The notes under the pieces were generated by a model. The model worked only from the letters and a program-made list of their open reading frames with translations. It was not told the DNA's origin and did not search any database. Of a stretch of 64,000 nucleotides of DNA, positions 1 to 8,131 are shown in pieces. The stretch comes from Pseudoxanthomonas koreensis (lineage in GTDB: Bacteria; Pseudomonadota; Gammaproteobacteria; Xanthomonadales; Xanthomonadaceae). Location: assembly GCF_010093225.1 (NCBI RefSeq), contig NZ_PDWM01000003.1, forward strand, positions 1 to 64,000, written 5' to 3'. Every line of letters starts with the position of its first letter. Position 1 is the stretch's first letter. The translations under genes and the position numbers were made by a program.

Positions 1-164
1 CGCGCTTCGTAGGCGGGCGGGTAGACCGGATCCGCCCTGCTGCCATACACGGTGGTCGGGTTGTAGCTGGGCACGTAGACGACCGGCTGGTCGGCCGGAT
101 GGAGCACGATGACCTGGTCGCCGCCCTCGGCCGCCACCGGCGAGGGCGCGCGGGCAACCTGCGC
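1..164 (-). pseudogene. DUF3300 protein, remnant lacking its 5' end
   Basis: Read leftwards, the minus strand is open from about 164 to the window edge and encodes VVYVPSYNPTTVYG followed by a Tyr/Pro-rich stretch, which is characteristic of DUF3300 envelope proteins. An in-frame TGA at 167-165 closes the frame upstream, and the roughly 100-residue helical N-terminal part of the family is absent; the RAYT gene occupies that place. The 3' end lies outside the window. I infer a gene cut by the RAYT patch. A frameshift or a short restart at the GTG at 137-135 is possible but would still lack most of the conserved N-terminus. The function of DUF3300 is unknown. Confidence 0.5.
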
Positions 165-651
165 TCATGGACATGCACATCCACGACCGTTTCCGGGGGC
201 TCGTGAGCTGCGCCGCGGCAGGGTGTCGCTGCCGGGGCAGGTCTATCACGTGACCGCGGTCACGCGCGACCGGCAGGCGTGGTTTGCGGACTTCCATGTG
301 GCGTGCACCGCGGTGCGCGCTTTCCGTGAGCCGGCCGCGCTTGGAGATGCCCGGCTGCTGGCCTGGGTGCTGATGCCGGACCACGTGCACTGGCTGCTGC
401 AGCTCGGCGAACGCATGCCGCTGGAGATGGTGGTGGCGCGGATGAAGGCCGCCGTCGGCGTGCAGGCCAATCGGGTGCTGTTCCGTGCCGGCCCACTGTG
501 GGCACCGGCGTTCCACGACCGCGCGCTGCGCAGGGAGGACGACCTGCGGGCCACGGCCCGCTACATCGTCGCCAATCCGTTGCGGGCCGGGATGGTCGAC
601 CACCTCGGCGACTACCCCTTCTGGGACAGCGTCTGGCTGAACCCCGTGTAG
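109..651 (+). CDS. REP-associated tyrosine transposase (RAYT, Y1/HUH family)
   Basis: This is a 180-residue Y1-type HUH nuclease of the RAYT group. These proteins bind and nick single-stranded REP hairpins and are thought to spread REP sequences. The HUH motif is seen as MPDHVHWLL (His92, His94) and the probable nucleophile Tyr152 as ARYIVANPLRAG; LRRGRVSLPGQVYHVT is the usual family start. The first 30 or so residues are atypical, so the true start is uncertain and may be a GTG near 223. The gene lies against a truncated DUF3300 gene, and its TAG stop (649-651) is the first triplet of a two-armed repeat. A RAYT gene next to its REP is the classical arrangement, so this is the likely enzyme for the repeats in this window. 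Confidence 0.88.
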   Translation: MTWSPPSAATGEGARATCAHGHAHPRPFPGARELRRGRVSLPGQVYHVTAVTRDRQAWFADFHVACTAVRAFREPAALGDARLLAWVLMPDHVHWLLQLGERMPLEMVVARMKAAVGVQANRVLFRAGPLWAPAFHDRALRREDDLRATARYIVANPLRAGMVDHLGDYPFWDSVWLNPV

Positions 652-784
652 GAGCCCACTTCAGGGGGCGACCCGACGCGGCAGGATCGTAGCTGCGTTC
701 AACGCGAGCGCTCGGTCCCCGGGTGTGCACGTTGACCGCGATACCTTTTGACGGGACGGGGTCGCCCCCTGAAGTGGGCTCCTA
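649..784. repeat. REPIN R1: inverted pair of REP arms after the RAYT gene
   Basis: The left arm at 649 starts GTAGGAGCCCACTTCAGG and the right arm, ending at 784, is its reverse complement. Each arm can fold as a six-pair hairpin (one A/G mismatch) around a TTCA loop. The spacer has a partial inner repeat (GTTCAACGCG on the left, GTTGACCGCG on the right). The left arm's TAG is the stop codon of the RAYT gene. The 3' end of the antitoxin gene lies 24 bases past the right arm. Confidence 0.9.
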
Positions 785-807
785 CAGGGGGATGGCCCCT
801 TTTTGCT

Positions 808-1167
808 TCAGGCGCCGATCAGGCTTTCGACCGGGATGCCCAGGTTCCTGTGCAGGTTGCGGATCATCGGAATCGTCAGTTCGCGGCGGCCGTTGAGGAT
901 TTCGTAGACCCGGTTGCGCTGTCCGATCGAGGGGATCAGGTCCTTGGCGGTGAGGCCGGCCTGCTCCATCCGGAACTTGATCGCTTCGATCGGGTCGGGG
1001 GGCCCGATGGGATGGCGCCTGGCTTCGTAGGACTCGATCAGGGTGACGAGGATGTCGAACTCGTCGCCCTCGGCGGTTCCTGGCTCGGGCTCGTGGTCGA
1101 AGAAGTACGAGGCGGCCTGCAGGGCCTCCTGGTAATCCTTTTCCGTGCGGATGGGCCGGAGGGTCAT
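808..1167 (-). CDS. higA: HigA-type antitoxin, XRE helix-turn-helix
   Basis: This 119-residue protein has a C-terminal XRE helix-turn-helix (about 60-119), with KFRMEQAGLTAKDL as the first helices, RNRVYEILNGRR as the recognition region and IRNLHRNLGIP at the end. That is the layout of antitoxins paired with HigB-like mRNA interferases. The antitoxin neutralises the toxin and normally represses the operon. Its ATG (1167-1165) overlaps the toxin's TGA (1166-1164) in an ATGA junction, so the two are translationally coupled. The order is toxin first, typical of higBA. A longer frame runs further upstream, but the coupled ATG is the better start. The TGA stop is 24 bases beyond REPIN R1. Confidence 0.82.
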   Translation of the reverse strand: MTLRPIRTEKDYQEALQAASYFFDHEPEPGTAEGDEFDILVTLIESYEARRHPIGPPDPIEAIKFRMEQAGLTAKDLIPSIGQRNRVYEILNGRRELTIPMIRNLHRNLGIPVESLIGA

Positions 1168-1469
1168 GGCATGTGCTCCACCGTTGCGGCGTCGATCCTG
1201 TCGTACTCGGCGTGGGTGCCGATGAACTTGATGTACACGGCCTGGAATCCGTAGGCGACGGCCACCACCAGCCGATAGTGGTTGCCCCGGAGGTTGAACA
1301 CGACGCGATTGCCGCCCACGAAGCTGGCGTGGGCATACATGTCCTTGATGTCCTGTGGGGAGCGCCAGTTCGCGGCCTTTGCTTCGTCGTGCCACGACTG
1401 CAGCGTTTGCTCCGAATCGGGGTGGCGTTTCCAGAAGGCTTCGAGGACGGGCTTGGCAATCACTCTCAC
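1164..1469 (-). CDS. higB: HigB-family mRNA interferase toxin
   Basis: This is a 101-residue toxin of the HigB (RelE-like) family, which cleaves mRNA on the ribosome. The pattern is typical: VIAKPVLEAFWKRHPDSE at the N-terminus, LQSWHDEAKAANWRSP, VVFNLRGNHYRLVV in the central sheet and VYIKFIGTHAEYDRID near the C-terminus. The frame stays open to 1610 without domain signal, so I place the start at a GTG (1469-1467), just after the palindromic operator at 1479-1497. It lies upstream of the antitoxin gene and overlaps it by 4 bases. The pair sits between a RAYT/REPIN unit and ybgC in what looks like a small accessory insertion. Confidence 0.8.
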   Translation of the reverse strand: MRVIAKPVLEAFWKRHPDSEQTLQSWHDEAKAANWRSPQDIKDMYAHASFVGGNRVVFNLRGNHYRLVVAVAYGFQAVYIKFIGTHAEYDRIDAATVEHMP

Positions 1470-1478
1470 GGGGCACCA

Positions 1479-1497
1479 TAGTCCCAAATTGGGACTA
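1479..1497. promoter_or_regulatory. Palindromic operator of the higBA operon
   Basis: A perfect 19-base palindrome, TAGTCCCAA-A-TTGGGACTA, lies 10 bases upstream of the proposed higB GTG start. A helix-turn-helix antitoxin normally binds such a dyad as a dimer and represses its own operon. The AT-rich centre stands out from the surrounding GC-rich DNA. Confidence 0.7.
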
Positions 1498-1675
1498 GCG
1501 TCAAGGGTCACGGCACGGGGGTGGGCAGGGGTGAACCCAGCATGCCCTGCGGTCAGGACGTGGGGCATAGGGAGGAGCCGGGCAAAGGTGTCGGAATCGA
1601 CGGAATTCAATCGGATGTTTCCTCCGGCCCCTTTTCTTCGTCATGCTTGGCGGCCTTTGGGTGGGGTGGCCGCCG

Positions 1676-2086
1676 ATGTTCAGCATTCCGATACGCGTGT
1701 ACTGGGAAGATACCGACGCCGGTGGTGTGGTCTACCACGCGCGCTACGTGGCGTTCCTCGAACGCGCGCGCAGTGACGCGCTGCGGGCGATCGGCCAGGG
1801 CCAGCGGTCGTTGCAGCAGGCCGGGCAGGTGTTCGCGGTGCATTCGATGCGGCTGGACTTCCTGCGCCCGGCGCGGCTGGACGACCTGCTCGAGGTGACC
1901 GCGGAGATCACCCACCTGGGCCGGGCCAGCGTGGTCTTCGCCCAGCGCATCCTGCGCGGGGAGGAGCTGCTGCTGGCGGCGGAGGTGAAGGTGGCCTCGC
2001 TGCGCGCGGCCGATTTCCGCCCCTGCCCGATCGAGGGCGGGCTGCACCGGGAACTGGCGGCGCTGCAGGCCGGTCCCACCCCCTGA
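1676..2086 (+). CDS. ybgC: YbgC acyl-CoA thioesterase of the Tol-Pal cluster
   Basis: This 136-residue hot-dog-fold thioesterase acts in the cytoplasm on acyl-CoA or acyl-ACP and is usually the first gene of the tol-pal operon. IRVYWEDTDAGGVVYHARYVAFLERARSD carries the catalytic Asp and His of the 4HBT/YbgC family. I use the ATG at 1676, which matches the family start; an earlier ATG at 1643 would add 11 unlikely residues. tolQ follows after 81 bases. In Pseudomonas the gene upstream is ruvB; here it is a toxin-antitoxin operon. Confidence 0.9.
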   Translation: MFSIPIRVYWEDTDAGGVVYHARYVAFLERARSDALRAIGQGQRSLQQAGQVFAVHSMRLDFLRPARLDDLLEVTAEITHLGRASVVFAQRILRGEELLLAAEVKVASLRAADFRPCPIEGGLHRELAALQAGPTP

Positions 2087-2167
2087 TTCCCGCGGCGCGG
2101 CCAACCCCGTCCGCCCGCCCCGGGCGTTGCACCCAGACATACCAATAAGAGAAGAGGAACTGGAAGG

Positions 2168-2944
2168 ATGACCGGATCGATCATGGCCCTGGTGGCCACC
2201 GTGGTGGAGGCGTTGCCGGAGGATGCGGCCGCGGCCGCCGTCCAGGCCGCGGCCGGCGCCGCGCACGGCGGGATCAACTACCTGGACCTGATGCTGCGGG
2301 CCAGCCTGCCGGTCAAGCTGATCGTGCTGCTGCTGTTGGCCGGGTCGCTGATCAGCTGGGTGATCATCTTCCGCAAGCTGCGCAGCTTCAAGGCAGCCGA
2401 CCAGGAGGCCGACGAGTTCGAGAACCGGTTCTGGTCCGGCGCCGAGCTGGGCAAGCTGTACGCGGCGGCCACCGACCGCAACCGCGTGGTCGGCGGGCTG
2501 GAGGCGATCTTCGAGGCCGGCTTCCGCGAGTTCACCCGCCTGCGCGACAAGCGCCGGCACGACCCGCGCGCGCAGCTGGAGGGCGCGCAGCGGGCGATGC
2601 GGGTGGCCTATACCCGCGAGGTCGGGCTGCTGGAGCGCAACCTCGAGTTGCTGGCCAACATCGGTTCCACCGCGCCGTACGTGGGCCTGGTCGGCACCGT
2701 GTTCGGGATCATGGTGACCATGCACGACATGGTCAGCCAGGGCGCGCAGGTGGGCATCGCCTCGGTGGCGCCGGGTATTTCCGAGGCGCTGTTCGCCACC
2801 GCCATCGGCCTGTTCGTGGCGATCCCGGCGGTGTGGGCGTTCAACCGCTACAGCACCCGCGTGGAGCGGCTGGCGCAGCGCTACGAGAGCTTCGCCGATG
2901 AATTCAGCTCGATCCTGCAGCGCCAGACCGGCGCGGACGAATGA
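2168..2944 (+). CDS. tolQ: TolQ, inner-membrane proton-channel subunit
   Basis: TolQ (258 residues) is a MotA/ExbB-family subunit of the inner-membrane TolQR motor. The motor uses the proton gradient to drive TolA, which constricts the outer membrane at division. Membrane segments are visible at about 47-68 (VKLIVLLLLAGSLISWVIIF), about 155-185 (ANIGSTAPYVGLVGTVFGIM) and about 200-230 (GISEALFATAIGLFVAIPAV). GGAAGG directly abuts the ATG, so the ribosome may use GAGG about 10 bases upstream, or the second Met at 2183. The operon order ybgC-tolQ-tolR-tolA-tolB-pal-cpoB is standard. Confidence 0.95.
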   Translation: MTGSIMALVATVVEALPEDAAAAAVQAAAGAAHGGINYLDLMLRASLPVKLIVLLLLAGSLISWVIIFRKLRSFKAADQEADEFENRFWSGAELGKLYAAATDRNRVVGGLEAIFEAGFREFTRLRDKRRHDPRAQLEGAQRAMRVAYTREVGLLERNLELLANIGSTAPYVGLVGTVFGIMVTMHDMVSQGAQVGIASVAPGISEALFATAIGLFVAIPAVWAFNRYSTRVERLAQRYESFADEFSSILQRQTGADE

Positions 2945-2972
2945 GTCCGCGCGGACCTGACAGGAGCACGCC

Positions 2973-3419
<447 letters not shown>

Positions 3420-3432
3420 GGCCGGGCCGCTG

Positions 3433-4422
3433 ATGCACGCCGACGCTTTCTACCGCAATCCCGGCGAGCGCGAGGGCGGGCTCGGCGGCCCGCTGGCGTT
3501 GGCCGTTGGCCTGCATGTGCTGGTGGCGCTGCTGTTCTGGGCAGCGTGGCTGTGGTCGCCGCAGCGGCATGCGGAGCCGGCGGCCGGGTCGCCGGTGATC
3601 GAGGCCTCGCTGGTGATGTCGCCGGCCGACGTGGCCGCCGCGCAGAAGCGGGCCGAGGACGCGCCCAAGCCCGAGCCGCTGCCGCAGCCGGTGCAGGAGG
3701 TGGCCGAGGAAGAGACCGTGCCGCCGCCGCAGCCGATCCCCGAGCCGCGCCCGCAGGACGCGCCGGTGGCTCCGCAGCAGAAGGCCCAGGATTTCATCCC
3801 GGTCCCGGACACGGTCGAGCAGGACGCCGCCCGCCGCGATGCGATCGCCCGCGAGAAGGCCGAGCGCGAGCAGGAAGAGCGCCGCCGCCAGGAGCAGGTC
3901 GACCTGACCGAGGAGCGCGAGCGGCAGAAGGCCGCCGAGAACCAGCGCCGGCTGGCCGCGCAGGCCGAGGCGGAGAAGCAGCAGAAGCTGGCCGAGATCC
4001 GCAAGCAGCGCGAGCAGGCCGCCCGCCAGGCCGACCTGGCCGAGCAGAAGCTGCGCCAGCTGCAGCAGGTGCAGCAACGCCAGGCCACCGCGGCGGCCAC
4101 GCCGTCGCAGGGCACGCCGGGGCAGGGCGGGAACAGCGAGGACCTGACCGCGAAGTACGCCGCCGCGATCCAGGAGGCGGTGCTGGGCCAGTGGATCCGC
4201 CCGGATACCGTGCCGCTGGGGCAGCGTTGCCGGGTTTCGATCCGGCAGATCCCCGGTGGCGAGGTGATCGACGTGGAGGTGCAGCCGGGCTGCCCGTTCG
4301 ACGAAGCCGGCCGCCGCTCGCTGGAAGCCGCCGTGCTGCGCGCCAAGCCGCTGCCGTACCGCGGCTTCGAGTCGGTGTTCCAGCCCACCCTGACCCTGAA
4401 CTTCGAAGCCCAGGACCGCTGA
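3433..4422 (+). CDS. tolA: TolA, periplasm-spanning energy transducer
   Basis: TolA (329 residues) links the TolQR motor to Pal and TolB at the outer membrane. It has a single membrane helix near residues 18-40 (LALAVGLHVLVALLFWAAWL), a long Pro-rich then Lys/Glu/Ala/Gln-rich helical region (about 70-220, with EREQEERRRQEQVDL and similar runs) and a C-terminal globular domain (about 240-329) with the TonB/TolA fold. I use the ATG at 3433; an earlier ATG at 3391 lies inside tolR and adds residues without family support. REPIN R2 begins 45 bases after the stop. Confidence 0.93.
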   Translation: MHADAFYRNPGEREGGLGGPLALAVGLHVLVALLFWAAWLWSPQRHAEPAAGSPVIEASLVMSPADVAAAQKRAEDAPKPEPLPQPVQEVAEEETVPPPQPIPEPRPQDAPVAPQQKAQDFIPVPDTVEQDAARRDAIAREKAEREQEERRRQEQVDLTEERERQKAAENQRRLAAQAEAEKQQKLAEIRKQREQAARQADLAEQKLRQLQQVQQRQATAAATPSQGTPGQGGNSEDLTAKYAAAIQEAVLGQWIRPDTVPLGQRCRVSIRQIPGGEVIDVEVQPGCPFDEAGRRSLEAAVLRAKPLPYRGFESVFQPTLTLNFEAQDR

Positions 4423-4467
4423 CGCCGGGGTGCCGCGCCGTTCCTCCAGACCCGGCACGCCTTTCTG

Positions 4468-4599
4468 TAGGAGCCCACTTCAGGGGGCGACCCGACGCCG
4501 TCACCGGGCCGCGGTGTTCAACGCGACCCCTCCGGCCGGGTTCGCGTTGAACGCGGTGGTGGCCAGCGTCCTCGGGTCGCCCCCTGAAGTGGGCTCCTA
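4468..4599. repeat. REPIN R2 between tolA and tolB
   Basis: Two inverted arms (GTAGGAGCCCACTTCAGG family) flank a 70-80-base spacer with the inner inverted repeat GTTCAACGCGAC/TCGCGTTGAAC. The element splits the tol operon between tolA and tolB in the 307-base gap 4423-4729, so it could attenuate or process the transcript. The rest of the gap (4600-4729) is relatively AT-rich before tolB (CTCTTTTCGTTCATGATTGC) and may hold a tolB promoter, but no clear -35/-10 pair is visible. Confidence 0.9.
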
Positions 4600-4729
4600 C
4601 AGGAGAGGCGTTGGGGGCGTCGGCGGCCTCCATGAACCTGCGTTCACGCTCTTTTCGTTCATGATTGCGAAAATGTTCACGCCTACGCTGCTATTCCTCT
4701 GTGCCCGGACCGGAGCCGACGCCTAGCCC

Positions 4730-6049
4730 ATGAAGACCCCCCTGCGCTGGTTTGCCCTGCTTGCCTTCCTCCTGCTGCCGTTCGCGGCCTCGGCCCAGCA
4801 GCAGGGCCTGGAGATCGACATCATCGGCGGCAACGCTTCGGCCCTGCCGATCACCGTGGTGCCGATGCCGTACCAGGGCAGCGGCACGCCGTCGGAAACC
4901 GACGTGGCCAAGGTGGTGCGCGACGACCTGGCCCGCTCGGGCGTGTTCCGGACCCTGCCGGAGGCGCAGATCGTCGAGCGCCCGACCCGCGGCGGCGAGA
5001 TCAACTACCCGACCTGGAAGCAGCTGCGCCAGGACTACATCGTGGTCGGCCGCATGCTCGACGGCGGCGACGGCGGTTACCGGATCGAATACGAGCTGTT
5101 CGACGTGGCCCGCGGCGAGCGCCTGCTCGGCCAGGCCATCACCGCCCGCGCCAATGCCACCCGCGATGCCGCCCACCAGATCGCCGACGCCATCTACGAG
5201 AAGATCACCGGCGTGCGCGGCGCGTTCTGGACCCGGGTGGCCTACGTCACCGCCAGCGGCCGCGGCAAGGACATGCGCTTCGCGCTCAACGTCGCCGACG
5301 CCGACGGCTGGAACCCGCAGGTGGTGGTGCGCTCGGCCGAGCCGCTGCTGTCGCCGTCGTGGAGCCCGGACGGGCGCAAGCTGGCCTACGTCAGCTTCGA
5401 ACGCGGCAACTCGGCGATCTACGTGCAGGACATTTCCTCGGGCGCGCGCGAGCTGGTCTCCAGCTTCCGCGGCATCAACGGCGCGCCGTCGTTCTCGCCG
5501 GACGGGCGCAAGCTGGCCATGTCGCTGTCGCGCAGCGGCAACCCTGAGATCTACGTGATGGACCTGGGCAGCAAGCAGCTGACCCAGCTGACCAACCACT
5601 TCGGCATCGACACCGAGCCGACCTGGAGCGCGGACGGTTCGAAGATCTACTTCACCTCCGATCGCGGCGGCCGCCCGCAGATCTACCAGGTGGCCGCCAG
5701 CGGCGGCAGCGCCACCCGGGTCACCTTCCAGGGCAACTACAACGCCACCGCCTCGGTGTCCTACGACGACAAGAAGATCGCGGTGGCCCAGGGCGCCGGC
5801 AACACCTACCGGATCGCGCTGATGGACTCCAGCCTGGGGTCGCCGCGCTGGAGCACGGTGTCCACCGGCAACCTGGACGAATCGCCCAGCTTCGCCCCCA
5901 ACGCCAGCATGCTGCTGTACGCGGCGCGCGAGGGCGGGCGCGGGGTGCTGTATGCCGTTTCGGCCGACGGCCGGGTGCGCCAGCGCCTGGTCCTGGCCGA
6001 CGGCGACGTGCGCGAGCCGGCCTGGTCCCCCTACCGCAGCGCCCGTTAA
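4730..6049 (+). CDS. tolB: TolB, periplasmic beta-propeller protein
   Basis: TolB (439 residues) is a periplasmic protein that binds Pal and is released from it by TolA during outer-membrane constriction. A Sec signal peptide covers about residues 1-22 (ending FAASA/QQ). The N-terminal domain (about 25-160) is followed by a six-bladed propeller with WD40-like repeats such as SWSPDGRKLAYVSFE, SFSPDGRKLAMSLSR and TWSADGSKIYFTSDRGG. The ATG at 4730 directly precedes the signal peptide. The stop is TAA, one of only three TAA stops in the window, and pal follows 67 bases later. Confidence 0.95.
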   Translation: MKTPLRWFALLAFLLLPFAASAQQQGLEIDIIGGNASALPITVVPMPYQGSGTPSETDVAKVVRDDLARSGVFRTLPEAQIVERPTRGGEINYPTWKQLRQDYIVVGRMLDGGDGGYRIEYELFDVARGERLLGQAITARANATRDAAHQIADAIYEKITGVRGAFWTRVAYVTASGRGKDMRFALNVADADGWNPQVVVRSAEPLLSPSWSPDGRKLAYVSFERGNSAIYVQDISSGARELVSSFRGINGAPSFSPDGRKLAMSLSRSGNPEIYVMDLGSKQLTQLTNHFGIDTEPTWSADGSKIYFTSDRGGRPQIYQVAASGGSATRVTFQGNYNATASVSYDDKKIAVAQGAGNTYRIALMDSSLGSPRWSTVSTGNLDESPSFAPNASMLLYAAREGGRGVLYAVSADGRVRQRLVLADGDVREPAWSPYRSAR

Positions 6050-6116
6050 AAATCGAATGTAAGATGGCGAACCTGCGTCAGCCCTACCACCACCCCGTGC
6101 ATCACAAGGAATGATC

Positions 6117-6629
6117 ATGAACACCTCCACCCGCGTCCTGCTGGTCTCGGTCCTGTCTGTCGTCGCCCTGGCCGGCTGTTCGAAGAAGGTCAAGGAAACG
6201 CCGGTCGCCGACACCACCCCGGTCACCCCGACCGCGCCGGTCGACACCGGTTCGGGCGCCTACGGTCCGGAAGACCTGGACACCGATCCCTGCCTGCGCC
6301 AGCGCGTGCTCCACTTCGATTTCGACCAGTACACCGTCAAGCCGGAGTACCAGGCCGTGATCGCCTGCCACGCCAAGTACCTGCGCGACCGTCCGTCCGC
6401 GCGCCAGAACCTGGAAGGCCACACCGACGAGCGTGGTTCGCGCGAGTACAACATGGGCCTGGGCGAGCGCCGCGGCAACGCCGTGTCCTCCGCGCTGCAG
6501 GCCGCCGGCGCCTCGGCCAGCCAGCTGACCGTGGTCAGCTACGGCGAGGAGCGCCCGGTGTGCACCGAGTCGACCGAGGCCTGCTGGGCGCAGAACCGTC
6601 GCGTCGAGATCGTGTACAGCGCGCGCTGA
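6117..6629 (+). CDS. pal: Pal, peptidoglycan-associated outer-membrane lipoprotein
   Basis: Pal (170 residues from the chosen start) anchors the outer membrane to peptidoglycan through an OmpA-like domain. The lipobox LAGC puts the lipidated cysteine at residue 21. The OmpA-like domain (about 60-170) contains VLHFDFDQYTV and GHTDERGSREYNMGLGERR, which bind meso-diaminopimelate. Two ATGs lie 6 bases apart (6111 and 6117). The AAGGA at 6106-6110 abuts the first but has ideal spacing for the second, so I choose 6117. cpoB starts 3 bases after the stop. Confidence 0.95.
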   Translation: MNTSTRVLLVSVLSVVALAGCSKKVKETPVADTTPVTPTAPVDTGSGAYGPEDLDTDPCLRQRVLHFDFDQYTVKPEYQAVIACHAKYLRDRPSARQNLEGHTDERGSREYNMGLGERRGNAVSSALQAAGASASQLTVVSYGEERPVCTESTEACWAQNRRVEIVYSAR

Positions 6630-6632
6630 TCC

Positions 6633-7457
6633 ATGCGCGTGTCGCGTCCCCTGCGGATGCTGGTCGTGGCGGCCCTGGTGGCCGCCACGCCCGCTTACGC
6701 ACAGAAGCTGAGCCTGGCCGACCGGGTCGCCCGGCTGGAAATGCAGGCCAACAACACCCAGGCCAACCAGGACCTGCTCAACCAGCTCGACCAGCTGCGC
6801 ACCGAGGTGCAGTCGCTGCGCGAGTCGGTCGAGCAGTTGCAGCATGAGAACCAGCAGCTGCAGCAGCGCGCCCGCGACCAGTACCTGGACCTCGACGGCC
6901 GCCTCATCCGGCTCGAGGGCGGGGCCGTGCCCGCGCCGCCGGCCGCTGGCGCAGACCCTTCCGCAGCCACGCCTTCCACCGCGCCGGCGTCGCGCACCGT
7001 CACTCCCTCCGCGCCGCCGGAACCGGCCCCGCGCGTGCATGGCGACAGCGGCTCGCTGGCCAAGGCCGGGGACGAGCGCGCCGCCTACGACATCGCCTTC
7101 GACGCCCTGAAGGGCGGCCGTTACGACGAGTCGGCGCAGCTGTTCCAGGCCTTCATCGATACCTATCCGGCCGGCGTCTATGCGCCCAACGCGCTGTACT
7201 GGCTGGGCGAGAGCTATTACGCCACCCGCAATTTCAAGCTGGCCCAGCAGCAGTTCGACGCGCTGACCGCCCGCTACCCGACCCACGACAAGGCGCCCGG
7301 CGCGCTGCTGAAGCTGGGCCTGTCGCAGTTCGGCGACGGCCAGGTGCAGCAGGCCGAGGCGACCCTGCAGCAGGTGATCGCGCGCTACCCGAACACCGAC
7401 GCCGCACGCATCGCCGGCGACCGCCTGCACTCGATCCAGATCGGCCAGCTGCGCTGA
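6633..7457 (+). CDS. cpoB: CpoB/YbgF, periplasmic coordinator of Tol-Pal and cell-wall synthesis
   Basis: CpoB (274 residues) is periplasmic. In E. coli it binds TolA and coordinates outer-membrane constriction with PBP1B. It has a signal peptide (about 1-24, ending PAYA/QK), an N-terminal trimerising coiled coil (about 28-90, RVARLEMQANNTQANQDLLN), a Pro/Ala linker (about 95-140) and C-terminal TPR repeats (about 150-270) such as AYDIAFDALKGGRYDESAQLF and YAPNALYWLGESYYATRNF. It closes the tol-pal group, 3 bases after pal and 13 bases before queE. Confidence 0.93.
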   Translation: MRVSRPLRMLVVAALVAATPAYAQKLSLADRVARLEMQANNTQANQDLLNQLDQLRTEVQSLRESVEQLQHENQQLQQRARDQYLDLDGRLIRLEGGAVPAPPAAGADPSAATPSTAPASRTVTPSAPPEPAPRVHGDSGSLAKAGDERAAYDIAFDALKGGRYDESAQLFQAFIDTYPAGVYAPNALYWLGESYYATRNFKLAQQQFDALTARYPTHDKAPGALLKLGLSQFGDGQVQQAEATLQQVIARYPNTDAARIAGDRLHSIQIGQLR

Positions 7458-7470
7458 GGCGCTTGGCAGT

Positions 7471-8130
7471 ATGGACACCCCCATCCCGCAGAACCGCCTG
7501 CGGTTGACCGAAATCTTCCTGTCGCTGCAGGGCGAGGCCAATGCCGCCGGCTGGCCGACGGTGTTCGTGCGCCTGACCGGCTGCCCGCTGCGCTGCCAGT
7601 ACTGCGACACCGCCTACGCCTTCCACGGCGGGCAGTGGTGGGAGATCGACGACATCCTGGCCGAGGTCGCCCGCCACGGCGTGCGCCACGTCTGCGTGAC
7701 CGGCGGCGAGCCGCTGGCGCAGAAGCGCTGCCTGGACCTGCTGCGGCGGCTGTGCGACGCCGGTTACGACGTGTCGCTGGAGACCTCCGGCGCGCTGGAC
7801 ATCGCCGGCGTGGATCCGCGCGTGTCGCGGGTGGTGGACCTGAAGACGCCCGGTTCGGCCGAGATGGACCGCAACCGGCTGGAGAACATCCCGCTGCTGA
7901 CCGCGCGCGACCAGGTGAAGTTCGTGCTGTGCGGCCGCGGCGACTACGAGTGGGCGCGCGACATGGTCGCCGAGCACGGCCTGGCCGGCCGCTGCGACGT
8001 GCTGTTCTCGCCGAGCAAGAGCGAGCTGGCGCCGCGCGAACTGGCCGACTGGATCGTCGCCGACCGCCTGCCGGTGCGCTTCCAGATGCAGCTGCACAAG
8101 ATCCTCTGGAACGACGAGCCGGGGCGCTGA
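7471..8130 (+). CDS. queE: QueE, 7-carboxy-7-deazaguanine synthase
   Basis: QueE (219 residues) is a radical-SAM enzyme that makes 7-carboxy-7-deazaguanine, an intermediate for queuosine in tRNA. The iron-sulfur cluster motif CX3CX2C is seen in [14 protein letters not shown], followed by [10 protein letters not shown], which binds S-adenosylmethionine. It follows the tol genes and is 1 base from queC, as in Pseudomonas and Xanthomonas, so the two are probably co-transcribed with the end of the tol operon. Confidence 0.95.
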   Translation: MDTPIPQNRLRLTEIFLSLQGEANAAGWPTVFVRLTGCPLRCQYCDTAYAFHGGQWWEIDDILAEVARHGVRHVCVTGGEPLAQKRCLDLLRRLCDAGYDVSLETSGALDIAGVDPRVSRVVDLKTPGSAEMDRNRLENIPLLTARDQVKFVLCGRGDYEWARDMVAEHGLAGRCDVLFSPSKSELAPRELADWIVADRLPVRFQMQLHKILWNDEPGR

Positions 8131-8131
8131 C

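Noticed and set aside
748-1254. A plus-strand frame of 168 residues across higA
   Set aside because: It is the complement of the antitoxin gene and part of REPIN R1, with no domain of its own.
4423-4729. A separate gene between tolA and tolB
   Set aside because: The open frames here are short and consist of the REPIN arms; no start with a ribosome-binding site or domain is seen.
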